Assembly (NCBI GenBank): GCA_902362435.1
Contig: CABIWW010000005.1
Coordinates: 94,937 to 158,936, forward strand
Origin: Eubacteriaceae bacterium
GTDB taxonomy: Bacteria; Bacillota; Clostridia; Peptostreptococcales; Anaerovoracaceae
DNA: 64,000 nt
Direction: 5' to 3'
Positions 30,826 through 39,475 of the stretch are shown here, in pieces. The position numbers and the translations under genes are program-made. The notes beneath the pieces are model-generated. The model was not told where the DNA came from, searched no databases, and worked only from the letters and a program-made list of their open reading frames with translations. Position 1 is the stretch's first letter. The number at the start of each line of letters is the position of its first letter.

Positions 30826-32223
30826 ATGACTGAAAGAAACATGAAATTAGCTTTAGAAGAAGCTAAAAGAGTTGTTGGCATGATCGAAGCTGACGAGCTC
30901 ACAGAAGAGCAGAAAGCTGCTATCATTACAGATTCGATCGCAAACTTCAATGAAAACTACAACCCGGGTTGGTTAGAATACAGAAAATCAGTATCAACTG
31001 ACTCCGCATTCGTTGAATGGGGTGACGGCGGTGAAGACGGTTCATTATTCGTAGACGTATACGGAAACGAATTCATCGACTGCTTAGGCGGATTCGGTAT
31101 CTATGCTTGCGGACACAACAATCCTGAGATCAAGAAGACTGTAAGAGCTCAGTTAGACAGATACTGCTTACACTCACAGGAACTGGTTGACCCGTTAAGA
31201 GGTTACCTCTGCAAATTATTAGCACTGATCACACCGGGAGATCTGCAGTACTCATTCTTAACAAACGGTGGTGCAGAAGCTATCGAAATGGCTCTGAAGC
31301 TTGCTAGACTGGCTACAGGCGGAAGATGGTACATCTCAACTGTAAACGCATTCCACGGAAAATCAATGGGAGCTATCTCATTAGGCGGCAAGGGCGCTTA
31401 CAGAGAAGACTATATCCCTATGGTACAGCAGGTACAGCACGTTGAATATGGTAACGCTGACGCTACAAGAGCTGCAGTTAAGAACCTTATCGCTGTTGGT
31501 GAAAAAGTTGCTGCTATCATCGTTGAGCCTATCCAGGGTGAAGGCGGAGTTATCATTCCACCGGATGGTTACCTCAAAGAGCTCAGAGCTATCGCTGACG
31601 AATATGGCTGCTGCCTGATCTTCGACGAAATCCAGACTGGTCTCGGAAGAACTGGTACAATGTGGAGATGCGATCACGAAGGCGTTACACCTGATATCAT
31701 GACATTCGGTAAGGCTTCATCAGGTGGTGTAGTTCCTATCACAGGTATCATCGCTAGACCTTGGACTTATGAAAAGTCAGGCGTAGGTACTGGTACATCA
31801 GGAAAGATGTTTGACAATCCATGGATCTTAGGATCACCTACATTCGGTGGTAACCCACTCGCTTGCGCAGCAATGATCGCTACTATCAAGTACATGCTCG
31901 AGCATGATATCCCTGGTCAGATGAAGGCTAAGGGCGACTACTACATGGAAGGTCTTAAGAAGTTACAGGCTAAGTACCCTACAGTTCTGATCGACATCAG
32001 AGGTGCTGGACTCCTTATCTGCATGGAATTCCCAGAAGCAGAAGTTGGACACGAAGTAACTAAGGGCCTGTTCGCAAGAAAGGTTATGACTGCTGGTACA
32101 TTAGTAAATGCTAAGACAGTAAGAATCGAACCACCTGCAACTCAGAGCTATGAAACTATCGACAAGGTATTAACTGCTCTTGACGAGTCGATCGCAGAAG
32201 TTAAGGCTGCTTACAAGCTGTAA
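30826..32223 (+). CDS. patA: Putrescine aminotransferase
   Basis: 465 residues, colinear with E. coli PatA (YgjG). It moves the amino group of putrescine to 2-oxoglutarate, giving 4-aminobutanal and glutamate; cadaverine may also serve. Shared stretches include NPGWLEYRKSV, EFIDCLGGFGIYACGH, CLHSQELVDPLRG, FHGKSMGAISL, EPIQGEGGVI, FDEIQTGLGRTG and TFGGNPLACAAM. D267 and K296 (TFGKASSGG) bind PLP. Codon use differs from its neighbours: TTA for Leu, GCT for Ala and almost only ATC for Ile, as in strongly expressed genes. It is monocistronic, with an operator-like leader and a strong terminator. Confidence 0.92.
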   Translation: MTERNMKLALEEAKRVVGMIEADELTEEQKAAIITDSIANFNENYNPGWLEYRKSVSTDSAFVEWGDGGEDGSLFVDVYGNEFIDCLGGFGIYACGHNNPEIKKTVRAQLDRYCLHSQELVDPLRGYLCKLLALITPGDLQYSFLTNGGAEAIEMALKLARLATGGRWYISTVNAFHGKSMGAISLGGKGAYREDYIPMVQQVQHVEYGNADATRAAVKNLIAVGEKVAAIIVEPIQGEGGVIIPPDGYLKELRAIADEYGCCLIFDEIQTGLGRTGTMWRCDHEGVTPDIMTFGKASSGGVVPITGIIARPWTYEKSGVGTGTSGKMFDNPWILGSPTFGGNPLACAAMIATIKYMLEHDIPGQMKAKGDYYMEGLKKLQAKYPTVLIDIRGAGLLICMEFPEAEVGHEVTKGLFARKVMTAGTLVNAKTVRIEPPATQSYETIDKVLTALDESIAEVKAAYKL

Positions 32224-32276
32224 GTCGGTATAAAAAAGTAGATTAGAATATCGGTGTAATATTCATCTAAATACCT

Positions 32277-32312
32277 CAAGGCTCCGCCATTATGGCGGGG
32301 TCTTGATTTTTT
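32277..32312 (+). terminator. Intrinsic terminator after patA
   Basis: CAAGGCTCCGCC (32277-32288) pairs with GGCGGGGTCTTG (32294-32305) with two G-U pairs and a 5-base loop, followed by TTTTTT. Confidence 0.9.
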
Positions 32313-32451
32313 GCAGAAAACTTCCGGCCCGGCCGCTCCTGGTATCCGGGCATGTGCTGCCCGATGCTCAGGCTGTTTCGTGAGACATCAAGCGCCGGCG
32401 TTTGTGGCGCCGCCATGGGGGCTTTATGGAGTTGCTGTGAGTCGTTTTATC

Positions 32452-32481
32452 TTGAGCGGAGCTCACCTTGTGTGGTACAAT
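32452..32481 (+). promoter_or_regulatory. Promoter of scpAB
   Basis: TTGAGC (32452-32457), 18-base spacer, TACAAT (32476-32481) preceded by TGG (extended -10). Transcription would start about 30 bases before the scpA ATG. Confidence 0.5.
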
Positions 32482-32519
32482 AGCATGTGTCTGCGGGTCT
32501 GCAGATGCAGGGAGGAACG

Positions 32520-33296
32520 ATGGGATATCGTGTGAAGCTCGATGTGTTCGAAGGACCGTTCGATCTGATGGTCTATCTGATAGAACACGCACAGATGAGT
32601 ATATATGATATAAGGATATCTGAGATAACAGATCAGTATATGGAATATGTGGGCTCGATGCAGGAGGCGGATGTAAATGTATATTCGGAATTCATGGTAC
32701 TTGCAGCGGCCCTTCTTGAGATAAAATCGAAAATGCTGCTCCCAAGAAGCGTGCCGGAAAACGATTCCGGAGAGGTGCCGGAGGATCCGAGGACCGAGCT
32801 GGTGGCAAAGCTGGTAGAGTACAAAAAATTCAAGACGATCTCGGAAATGCTGGAGGAAAGGTGGGAAAGTGCGTCTTTGCACCTGGAAAAACCGCAGGAA
32901 GACCTTGCGGAGTATACGGGAGAGCCTGACGAGTATCTTTCGCTGGACATAGAGCAGTTCATAGCGGCGTTTGAAAAATTCCTGAACAGAAAGAAAAAGC
33001 TTGAGGAGATAAAGGCGCATCACAGGAGAAGTGAAAAACAGCGGATAACCAACGAGACGAGGATGAATGATATAAGAAGTTTCTTTGTCGAGTCGGGTCT
33101 GAAGCAGGCGGATTTCATGGAACTGGTGCCGGAAAAAAACGACAGATACGATACTGCGGTGACGTTCTCCTCGGTGCTTGAGATGATGAAGCAGCGCAGA
33201 CTCGACGCTCAGCAGCAGTACATTTTCGGCGACATCACAGTCACTGCGACAGATGAGCTGTTTGAAGAAGATAAGGAGAATGGCGATGGCAGGTAG
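32520..33296 (+). CDS. scpA: Segregation and condensation protein A (kleisin)
   Basis: 258 residues. ScpA is the kleisin subunit that bridges SMC heads with ScpB in chromosome condensation. It begins YRVKLDVFEGPFDLMVYLIEHAQMSIYDI, the conserved N-terminal SMC-neck binding helix, and has the typical EFMVLAAALLEIKSKMLLP. The C-terminal winged-helix part (about 175-250) is less conserved. The ATG at 32520 is chosen because GGGAGG lies four bases upstream; a longer in-frame start has no site. It overlaps scpB by 11 bases. Confidence 0.95.
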   Translation: MGYRVKLDVFEGPFDLMVYLIEHAQMSIYDIRISEITDQYMEYVGSMQEADVNVYSEFMVLAAALLEIKSKMLLPRSVPENDSGEVPEDPRTELVAKLVEYKKFKTISEMLEERWESASLHLEKPQEDLAEYTGEPDEYLSLDIEQFIAAFEKFLNRKKKLEEIKAHHRRSEKQRITNETRMNDIRSFFVESGLKQADFMELVPEKNDRYDTAVTFSSVLEMMKQRRLDAQQQYIFGDITVTATDELFEEDKENGDGR

Positions 33297-33891
33297 GAAA
33301 ACTATAAAATCCGCGATAGAATCCATGATGTTCGTCTGGGGCAAACCTCTGGATGTAAAGGAAATGGCGGAGATCTTCAACGAAGACAGAAAAGAGATAT
33401 ATGCATGCTGCAAAGAGCTGCAGGCTGAGTATGAGCAGGAAGGCAGAGGGATCGTCATACGGGAAGTGAACAAGAGCTTTCAGTTCGTGACCAGAAAAGA
33501 GAATCTGAGCTACATAGAGAGACTGTGCACCCCTGTAAAGCACAAGCGTCTGACTCAGTCGGCGCTGGAGGTGCTGGCGATAGTCGCATACAAACAACCT
33601 GTGACAAAGGGCGAGATCGAAGCAGTCAGAGGTATAAAGTGCGACAGAGTGATAGAAGGGCTTGCCAAAAAAGGGCTGGTCGCGGAGGTCGGCAGATCAG
33701 ATGCGGTCGGCAGACCGATCCTGTACGGTACTACAGATGAATTTCTCAAGCAGTTCGGATTCGAGACACTGAAGGAACTGCCGGGAATAGAAGATATAGA
33801 GGGTATCATGGCTGAGGAGGACCAGATGGTTTCAGATATGGACAGCTCATATGCACAGCAGATATCACTCGATCTGACAAAAAACAAGTAA
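33286..33891 (+). CDS. scpB: Segregation and condensation protein B
   Basis: 201 residues with two winged-helix domains. ScpB dimers hold ScpA in the SMC complex. Conserved parts are IKSAIESMMFVWGKPLDVKEMAEIF, RLTQSALEVLAIVAYKQPVTKGEIEAVRG and GLVAEVGRSDAVGRPILYGTTDEFLKQFG. Two in-frame ATGs are near; 33286 has AAGGAG at seven bases whereas 33280 has it at one base. The C-terminal tail is acidic and variable. Confidence 0.95.
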   Translation: MAGRKTIKSAIESMMFVWGKPLDVKEMAEIFNEDRKEIYACCKELQAEYEQEGRGIVIREVNKSFQFVTRKENLSYIERLCTPVKHKRLTQSALEVLAIVAYKQPVTKGEIEAVRGIKCDRVIEGLAKKGLVAEVGRSDAVGRPILYGTTDEFLKQFGFETLKELPGIEDIEGIMAEEDQMVSDMDSSYAQQISLDLTKNK

Positions 33892-33892
33892 T

Positions 33893-33935
33893 AAATCCCC
33901 CTTTTGGCGCGTATGGTGACAAAGGGGATTTTTTT
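33893..33935 (+). terminator. Terminator of scpAB containing the next gene's ribosome site
   Basis: AAATCCCCCTTT (33893-33904) pairs with AAAGGGGATTT (33921-33931) with one bulged C, followed by a T run to 33935. The next ATG begins at 33936. The only Shine-Dalgarno candidate for that gene, AAAGGGG, is the 3' arm of the stem. Confidence 0.8.
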
Positions 33936-34778
33936 ATGAAAAAAGGCAAACTTATATTCATAACAGCGGTGGCAGTCGCAGTGTGCATGGGGATAGGCTT
34001 TTATGTACAGAAACATGGGTTCACGGACGCCACATCTGTGGAAATAGGGATCTCGGCAGGGCAGGCGCTGCTGATGGATGCGGATACAGGCGAGGTGCTT
34101 TATGAAAAATGTGCGGATCAGAAGGCGTATCCGGCGAGCACGACGAAAATAATGACTGCGCTGGTGACGCTGGAGACAATGGAGGAATACGACAGCCCTC
34201 TCGAGCAGAAAGTACGGGTGCCGGAAGTGGCTGAAGGAGTGGAGGGTTCGTCCATCTATCTTAAAGCCGGTGAAGAAATATCGGTGCAGGATCTTTTGTA
34301 TGGACTGATGCTCGTTTCGGGAAATGATGCGGCGGTGGCACTCGCTGAAATAATCGGAGGCGATCAGGAGCATTTTGTGGAGATGATGAATGACAGAGCG
34401 GCAGAGCTCGGATGCAGCAGTACGCATTTTGCCAATCCGAACGGACTCTTTGACGAAGATCACTATACGACGGCTCGCGATCTTGCCGTGATCTCTGCGG
34501 CAGCTATGAAAAACGGGACTTTTCGGGAGATCGTTTCGACTGTGGACTGGAAAGCGGAGCGTGAGGAAAGCACGTATCTCACATTTCACAACAAGAATAA
34601 AACGATCACTGAGTTTGAGGGCGGCAGCGGCATCAAGATCGGATATACGAAGGATTCGGGCAGGACGCTGGCGGCTTCGGCTGAGCGTGACGGCAGGACT
34701 ATGATAGCGGTCGTGATGAGCGCGCCGGACTGGTTCAACGACGCTTACCGCCTGATGGAGTTCGGCTTCAGGCAGTGA
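33936..34778 (+). CDS. D-alanyl-D-alanine carboxypeptidase (DacF-like)
   Basis: 280 residues. A signal segment (about 6-22) is followed by a peptidase S11 domain with S68-T-T-K71, S128-G-N130 and K234-I-G-Y-T, where the usual KTG is KIG. It trims the terminal D-Ala from peptidoglycan stem peptides outside the membrane. It lacks the C-terminal PBP5 domain and amphipathic anchor of full-length DacF/DacA (380-440 residues), so it may be soluble or held by its signal segment. Its ribosome site is folded into the terminator of scpAB; expression probably needs an own promoter or read-through. Confidence 0.85.
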   Translation: MKKGKLIFITAVAVAVCMGIGFYVQKHGFTDATSVEIGISAGQALLMDADTGEVLYEKCADQKAYPASTTKIMTALVTLETMEEYDSPLEQKVRVPEVAEGVEGSSIYLKAGEEISVQDLLYGLMLVSGNDAAVALAEIIGGDQEHFVEMMNDRAAELGCSSTHFANPNGLFDEDHYTTARDLAVISAAAMKNGTFREIVSTVDWKAEREESTYLTFHNKNKTITEFEGGSGIKIGYTKDSGRTLAASAERDGRTMIAVVMSAPDWFNDAYRLMEFGFRQ

Positions 34779-34987
34779 GCCGGTATTGTGGTGACGGCTG
34801 CGGTATGCCGTAGCCTGGGCAGGGTGCTGCACATGAGTGCCGAATAAAGCGTGCCTGCAGTTTTGCATGATCATCTGTCTGGGCAGATCCGGCGAACCCA
34901 TCGACCTCGATATGCATAATATGAGAGTATAAAAAGGCAGAGTTGTGACAGGCTTTGCCTCAATATGTGCATATTTGGAGGCGTGAC

Positions 34988-36001
34988 ATGACATACATGA
35001 ATGGTTTATGCGTCGATGCCGGAACGGACAACTGCCCCTGCCCGCTCGCCGAGACAGGGGACTGCCTCGTCTGCAGCAGACTGGCGGGCAGACAGGAATG
35101 CGACTGCAGCTGGGCCGGCGTCTGTGTATATAACGAGTTTGTACAGAATGGAAAAACAGTGAGACAACAGCGCAGGAACAAGCCTGTGGATATCATAAAA
35201 AAAGTATGGTACGACAGCGATTTGCTGGTGATCGTGCTGAAGGTGTCCCGGGGGTTTGCGCTCAAAGCTGCGCAGCCGGGCTCGTTCGTATTCGTAAATG
35301 CCGTGGGCAGGAGCGAGTTATCAAACGTGCCGGTATCGGTGATGCGGAGCGATGTGGAAAACGGCAGGCTGTTTCTTGCGCTGAAGGTGATATCTGCGAA
35401 AACAAAGGCTGTGGCGGAGGCTGGCGCTCAGCTCGTGCTGAGAGGGGTTTACAGAAACGGACTTATAGGCGGAGGTGTCTCAGGGCTGAAAGAAGATCTG
35501 AGCGGTATCACACAGGGAAACCCGGAGCCGCGCTGGCTGATAATGACCAAGGGGACGGGGTTCGCGCCGGCTGTCAACCTGCTGAGCGCAGCCGGCGGCA
35601 GGATAGCCGCGGATCTTCTGATTGACAGTGAGAAGGTCTGCGATGAGATCGTGGCAGACAGTATGAGAGACATTTCGAGTGAAAAACTTTCGGTCAGGAA
35701 AGTTTCACTGCAGGAACTCACCGCGGCGGCGATATCTGAACGTGCTAAAGGCAGGCCGGGCCATCTGGCCGGTATCTACAGAGCAGACGATTACGACAGG
35801 ATCATCATAATGGCTTCTGACTATTATATAAAAACTCTTGCGGACTGCATGGAAATACCTGCGGGCAAGCTGGTTTTCTGCAATAATTTCAGGATGTGCT
35901 GCGGTGAAGGGATCTGCGGCGCATGCGGACATACGGATGAGAACGGCAGTGTCAGCAAGATGTGCAAATGCCGCAGTGCAGATGTGACAGGACTGCTTTG
36001 A
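34988..36001 (+). CDS. Iron-sulfur flavoprotein reductase (PyrK/sulfide dehydrogenase-like)
   Basis: 337 residues. The N terminus has an extra cluster of seven or eight Cys (CVDAGTDNCPCPLAETGDCLVCSR to CDCSWAGVC). A ferredoxin-reductase FAD/NAD fold follows (about 75-290; QPGSFVFVNA, LIMTKGTGFAPAV). The C terminus carries a [2Fe-2S] motif like PyrK: CNNFRMCCGEGICGACG with CKC. PyrK-type proteins pass electrons between NADH and a partner flavoprotein. No partner (PyrD, GltA-like) is adjacent, so this is a stand-alone reductase. ATG at 34988 has GGAGGCG nearby. The Cys-rich N-terminal domain is unlike ordinary PyrK. Confidence 0.7.
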   Translation: MTYMNGLCVDAGTDNCPCPLAETGDCLVCSRLAGRQECDCSWAGVCVYNEFVQNGKTVRQQRRNKPVDIIKKVWYDSDLLVIVLKVSRGFALKAAQPGSFVFVNAVGRSELSNVPVSVMRSDVENGRLFLALKVISAKTKAVAEAGAQLVLRGVYRNGLIGGGVSGLKEDLSGITQGNPEPRWLIMTKGTGFAPAVNLLSAAGGRIAADLLIDSEKVCDEIVADSMRDISSEKLSVRKVSLQELTAAAISERAKGRPGHLAGIYRADDYDRIIIMASDYYIKTLADCMEIPAGKLVFCNNFRMCCGEGICGACGHTDENGSVSKMCKCRSADVTGLL

Positions 36002-36062
36002 GCACGTCCGTGGGCGCAAAGATCGAATGCTGTAAAAAAATGTATATAAGTGCAAATTTATA

Positions 36063-36121
36063 TTGACTGATGCATAAATATACGGTAAAATAAATAAGTG
36101 CTGTTTCGGCACTTGTTTGTT
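36063..36121 (+). promoter_or_regulatory. Promoter followed at once by a hairpin, upstream of nhaC
   Basis: TTGACT (36063-36068), 17-base spacer and TAAAAT (36086-36091) form a good promoter. The expected start (about 36098) falls inside the hairpin AAGTGC (36096-36101) / GCACTT (36109-36114), which is followed by a T-rich GTTTGTTTTTT. The hairpin may end transcripts from upstream or cap the 5' end of the nhaC message. Confidence 0.55.
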
Positions 36122-36156
36122 TTTTGCGAGAGTTTTGATTAAGGAGAAGTAACGAA

Positions 36157-37626
36157 ATGGAAAACGAAAAAGAAAAAAACAGAACGCCAAGGACTCCTAA
36201 GATCTATCATCCGCTTATAACTTTCGCTATACTCATTGCAGTAATGGCTATAGCTATAGTTAAATACGGTGTGGATGTCCATGTGCCTATGTTCATAGGA
36301 GTCATCGCGGCGGCATGTATGGCTCTGTATCTCGGCAATGCCTGGGATGCCATAGAAAGGGCCATGATGAATGGTATATACAACGCGCTTCAGTCTGTAA
36401 TGATCCTGATGATAGTGGGTATACTGATCGGGGTATGGATCGTCGGCGGTATAGTGCCGTCTATGATATATTACGGCCTCAAGCTGCTGTCGCCGTCAGT
36501 GTTCCTGGTGGCTGCAGTGCTGATCTGCTCGATCACATCACTGGCTACAGGCACATCGTGGGGAACTATGGGAACGATGGGCCTTGCCCTCATAGGTATC
36601 GCGATCGGACTTGGCATACCGGCTCCGATGGCTGCGGGTGCGATCATATCCGGCGCGTATTTCGGAGACAAGATGTCACCGCTTTCGGATACTACGAATC
36701 TGGCGCCTGCGATGGCCGGCACAGACGTGTTCACCCATGTAAAATTCATGCTGCTGCCTACGGGCATAGCATACGGCATAACGCTCGTGGTATTCGCGAT
36801 CATGGGATTCACTCATGTAAAGAGCGGCAATTCTGCGGATCTTTCGGCCGTGCAGGAAATGAGCAATGGACTTGCGGAGAATTTCCACATCAGTCCGCTT
36901 CTTCTGATTCCACCGCTTATCGTTATCGTTGCGGTAGCGCTCAAGGTACCGGCTATCCCGGGAATAACTCTGGGTATCATTGCAGGCGGCATCATGGGAG
37001 CGCTGTTCCAGGGCGAATCAGCTTCGCTGGGAGTGCTGCTTGATGCGGGAATGAACGGAAATGTAAGCGAAACAGGAGTGGCAGCGATCGATGAACTGCT
37101 TACGTCAGGTGGTATCACTAATATGATGAGCTCGATAGCGCTGACGATAATCGCGATGATGTTCGGCGGCATCATGGAAGAGACGGGGCAGCTGGATGTA
37201 CTGGTGCAGAAGATCATCGGCCTGGCAAAGAGACCGGGCGGTCTTGTAGTAACTACAGAAGCGACATGCATACTGAGCAATGCGGCAATGCCTGAGCAGT
37301 ACATATCGATAGTTATACCGGGCAGGATGTATGCAGACACTTACAAGAAAATGGGCCTTCATCCGAAGACTCTTTCTAATGCACTGGAAAGCGCAGGTAC
37401 GGTAACGTCCGCACTTATCCCGTGGAACACATGCGGTGTGTTCATTTACGCAACGCTTAACGTTGCAACTTCAGAATATCTGCCATATGCGATTTTCAAT
37501 ATCGCTATGCCGATAATCGTAGCGATCATGGCATACATGGGATATACTGTTGCTGACAAGGACGGTGTGCGTATGACGAAGAGAGCTCAGGCAAAGAAGA
37601 AGGCACAGCTTAAGGAACAGGCGTAG
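36157..37626 (+). CDS. nhaC: Na+/H+ antiporter, NhaC family
   Basis: 489 residues with about eleven to twelve spans. Family motifs: TSLATGTSWGTMGTMG, GAIISGAYFGDKMSPLSDTTNLAPAMAG and a second-half FGGIMEETGQLD. NhaC proteins exchange Na+ for H+, and some members exchange organic anions. The N and C termini are Lys-rich and cytoplasmic. RBS is AAGGAGAAG. Its own promoter and a strong terminator make it monocistronic. It fits the sodium theme with AtpE and the AGCS symporter. Confidence 0.9.
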   Translation: MENEKEKNRTPRTPKIYHPLITFAILIAVMAIAIVKYGVDVHVPMFIGVIAAACMALYLGNAWDAIERAMMNGIYNALQSVMILMIVGILIGVWIVGGIVPSMIYYGLKLLSPSVFLVAAVLICSITSLATGTSWGTMGTMGLALIGIAIGLGIPAPMAAGAIISGAYFGDKMSPLSDTTNLAPAMAGTDVFTHVKFMLLPTGIAYGITLVVFAIMGFTHVKSGNSADLSAVQEMSNGLAENFHISPLLLIPPLIVIVAVALKVPAIPGITLGIIAGGIMGALFQGESASLGVLLDAGMNGNVSETGVAAIDELLTSGGITNMMSSIALTIIAMMFGGIMEETGQLDVLVQKIIGLAKRPGGLVVTTEATCILSNAAMPEQYISIVIPGRMYADTYKKMGLHPKTLSNALESAGTVTSALIPWNTCGVFIYATLNVATSEYLPYAIFNIAMPIIVAIMAYMGYTVADKDGVRMTKRAQAKKKAQLKEQA

Positions 37627-37708
37627 CATGTGATCCGTCACAGTGACGGTACAGTATAGACATACTGGGAAAGTTCACCGGCCTTAAGTGACGAAATCAA
37701 TAATCCAT

Positions 37709-37739
37709 AGACCCTGCAGGAGACTGCAGGGTCTTTTTT
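37709..37739 (+). terminator. Intrinsic terminator after nhaC
   Basis: AGACCCTGCAG (37709-37719) and CTGCAGGGTCT (37724-37734) form a perfect 11-bp stem with a GAGA loop, followed by TTTTTT. Confidence 0.95.
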
Positions 37740-37744
37740 GTAGC

Positions 37745-37876
37745 ACAAAAGTTGTTGAAGTCACTCAAAAGTCCCTCGAAAAAGTTTGTGGTTTTGGCGA
37801 AAAGTGGTTTGAAAAAGTTGATAGTGTTATAAAAAAGTCCCTTGAAAAAGTTATATTATTGAGTTACTCTGTTAAT
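37745..37876 (+). repeat. About four 33-bp tandem repeats before the AAA ATPase gene
   Basis: The core GAAAAAGTT recurs at 37778, 37811 and 37844, exactly 33 bases apart, with a weaker match (ACAAAAGTT) at 37745. A second shared block, AAAGTCCCT, recurs at 37768 and 37834. The period is a whole number of codons and close to three helical turns. In the downstream gene's frame it would encode 11-residue units ending in SLEKV/WFEKV, but there is no ATG or GTG start and the frame runs back into the nhaC terminator. Confidence 0.6.
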
Positions 37877-37909
37877 AATAGTTTATATAGAGACAAGGAG
37901 GAACTTGGG

Positions 37910-39229
37910 ATGCTAAAAAGAAAGATTGAACATCGTCTTATTGAATGGAAAAACTCAGTTAATAAAAAACCATTATTAATAAAGGGGTGCAGGCAGTGTG
38001 GCAAAACATTTTCTGTGCTTGAATTCGCAAAGAAAAATTATGACAATGTTGTCTATCTGAATTTCTTTGAAAATCCTGATTACTGTTCTGTTTTTGAAGG
38101 CTCATTGGAAATCGACAATATTATCATGCTTTTATCTGCATTGCTTGGTGATGCAGCAGTGTTTGAAGCCGGGAGCACCATAATAGTATTAGATGAAATA
38201 CAGGAATGTCCCGGTGCGAGAACTGCTCTTAAATTCTTTCACCTTGACGGGCGTTTTGACGTGATCGGAACTGGATCGCTTCTGGGGGTGCGGGGTTACG
38301 GTAAAGAACCAAAATCTGTCCCGGTAGGCTATGAAAGAATAATTGACATGTATCCTTTAGATTTCGAGGAGTTCTTGTGGGCCAATGGCATTTCAGATGC
38401 TATTATCAAAAATTTAAAAAAATATATAAGTGATACAGCACCGGTTCCCGAAGCTTTGCATAACAGAATGAGGCAATTACTCTTGCAATATACTGTCGTT
38501 GGAGGTATGCCTGATGTAGTTCAAACTTTTATCGATACTAAACAGATGGATGAAGTTTTAAGACTTCAAAGGGATATTGTCCGTTCGTATGAAGATGATA
38601 TGATAAAATATGCGGAGAAAAAAGATAAATCGAGCATTATTGAGTGTTTTCAGTCTATCCCGAAACAATTGAGTAAAGAAAACAAGAAATTCCAGTATTC
38701 TGTTGTTAAGAAGGGATCGACTTCATCTAAATATGCAGGGAGCCTGCAGTGGATAGAAGACGCAGGAATAATATCCAGATGCTATAATCTCAGAATTACA
38801 GAACTTCCTCTGGATGGAAATGCGCAGGAAAACATCTTTAAGGTATATATGTGCGACTGTGGTCTTTTCGTAAGCATGCTTGAAGATGGTACTCAATATG
38901 ACATACTGCAGGGTAATCTATACGGGTATAAAGGCGCCATTTTTGAAAATCTGATTGCAGATATTTTTGCGAAAATGGGGCGTAAGCTGTATTATTTTCA
39001 TAAAGATTCCGGATTGGAAGTGGATTTTGTGATTAGATACAAAGGAGAGTGTACTCTGGTGGAAGTAAAAGCATCTTCAGGCAATACTAAAAGCACAAGG
39101 ACAATACTGAAGCATCCTGAAAAATATCATGTATATTCTGCAATAAAGCTTGGTGATTATAATGTAGGAAAAGCTGATGAGATACTCACGCTGCCGCTTT
39201 ATATGGCTTTCCTGCTCACGGAAGTGTAG
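37910..39229 (+). CDS. AAA ATPase with DUF4143 domain
   Basis: 439 residues. AAA_14 domain at the N terminus with Walker A G26CRQCGKT33 and Walker B TIIVLDEIQECP, and a C-terminal DUF4143 domain ending in an endonuclease-like VDFVIRYKGECTLVEVKAS (D...E...K pattern of PD-(D/E)XK folds). These ATPases are common in accessory gene pools of Firmicutes and their role is uncertain. AAGGAGG lies before the ATG at 37910. GC is much lower than the flanks and codon use differs (TTT, ATA, AAA), so it is probably transferred. The 33-bp repeats are directly upstream. Confidence 0.8.
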   Translation: MLKRKIEHRLIEWKNSVNKKPLLIKGCRQCGKTFSVLEFAKKNYDNVVYLNFFENPDYCSVFEGSLEIDNIIMLLSALLGDAAVFEAGSTIIVLDEIQECPGARTALKFFHLDGRFDVIGTGSLLGVRGYGKEPKSVPVGYERIIDMYPLDFEEFLWANGISDAIIKNLKKYISDTAPVPEALHNRMRQLLLQYTVVGGMPDVVQTFIDTKQMDEVLRLQRDIVRSYEDDMIKYAEKKDKSSIIECFQSIPKQLSKENKKFQYSVVKKGSTSSKYAGSLQWIEDAGIISRCYNLRITELPLDGNAQENIFKVYMCDCGLFVSMLEDGTQYDILQGNLYGYKGAIFENLIADIFAKMGRKLYYFHKDSGLEVDFVIRYKGECTLVEVKASSGNTKSTRTILKHPEKYHVYSAIKLGDYNVGKADEILTLPLYMAFLLTEV

Positions 39230-39323
39230 CCTTGGTGTATTAATTAAAGTATGGCACAACCATAAGAACGCAGGCGTGAATGTATGATAGATATACGGTT
39301 CTGCTTATAAAAAGAGAAGCTGA

Positions 39324-39366
39324 TGCACTGCGGACATCTTTTGCTTATCAATAAGTCTGCAGTGCA
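39324..39366. other. 12-bp inverted repeat without T run
   Basis: TGCACTGCGGAC (39324-39335) pairs with GTCTGCAGTGCA (39355-39366) with one G-U pair and a 19-base loop. It lies between the convergent ATPase and secreted-protein genes and may act as a terminator or mark the edge of the AT-rich islet. The rest of 39230-39475 shows no gene. Confidence 0.35.
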
Positions 39367-39475
39367 CAATGCACTTAAAACTTTGCAGTTATCGCTACCC
39401 TTGCCGGGGGGCATCCATCTACAGTGCGTCTGGCTTCTTATTAATACTGTTAATGCTGGAATAGAATCGTATCAA

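Noticed and set aside
37688..37909. N-terminal extension of the DUF4143 ATPase by 74 residues
   Set aside because: It would read through the nhaC terminator, has only a GTG start without Shine-Dalgarno, and the good AAGGAGG is placed for the ATG at 37910.
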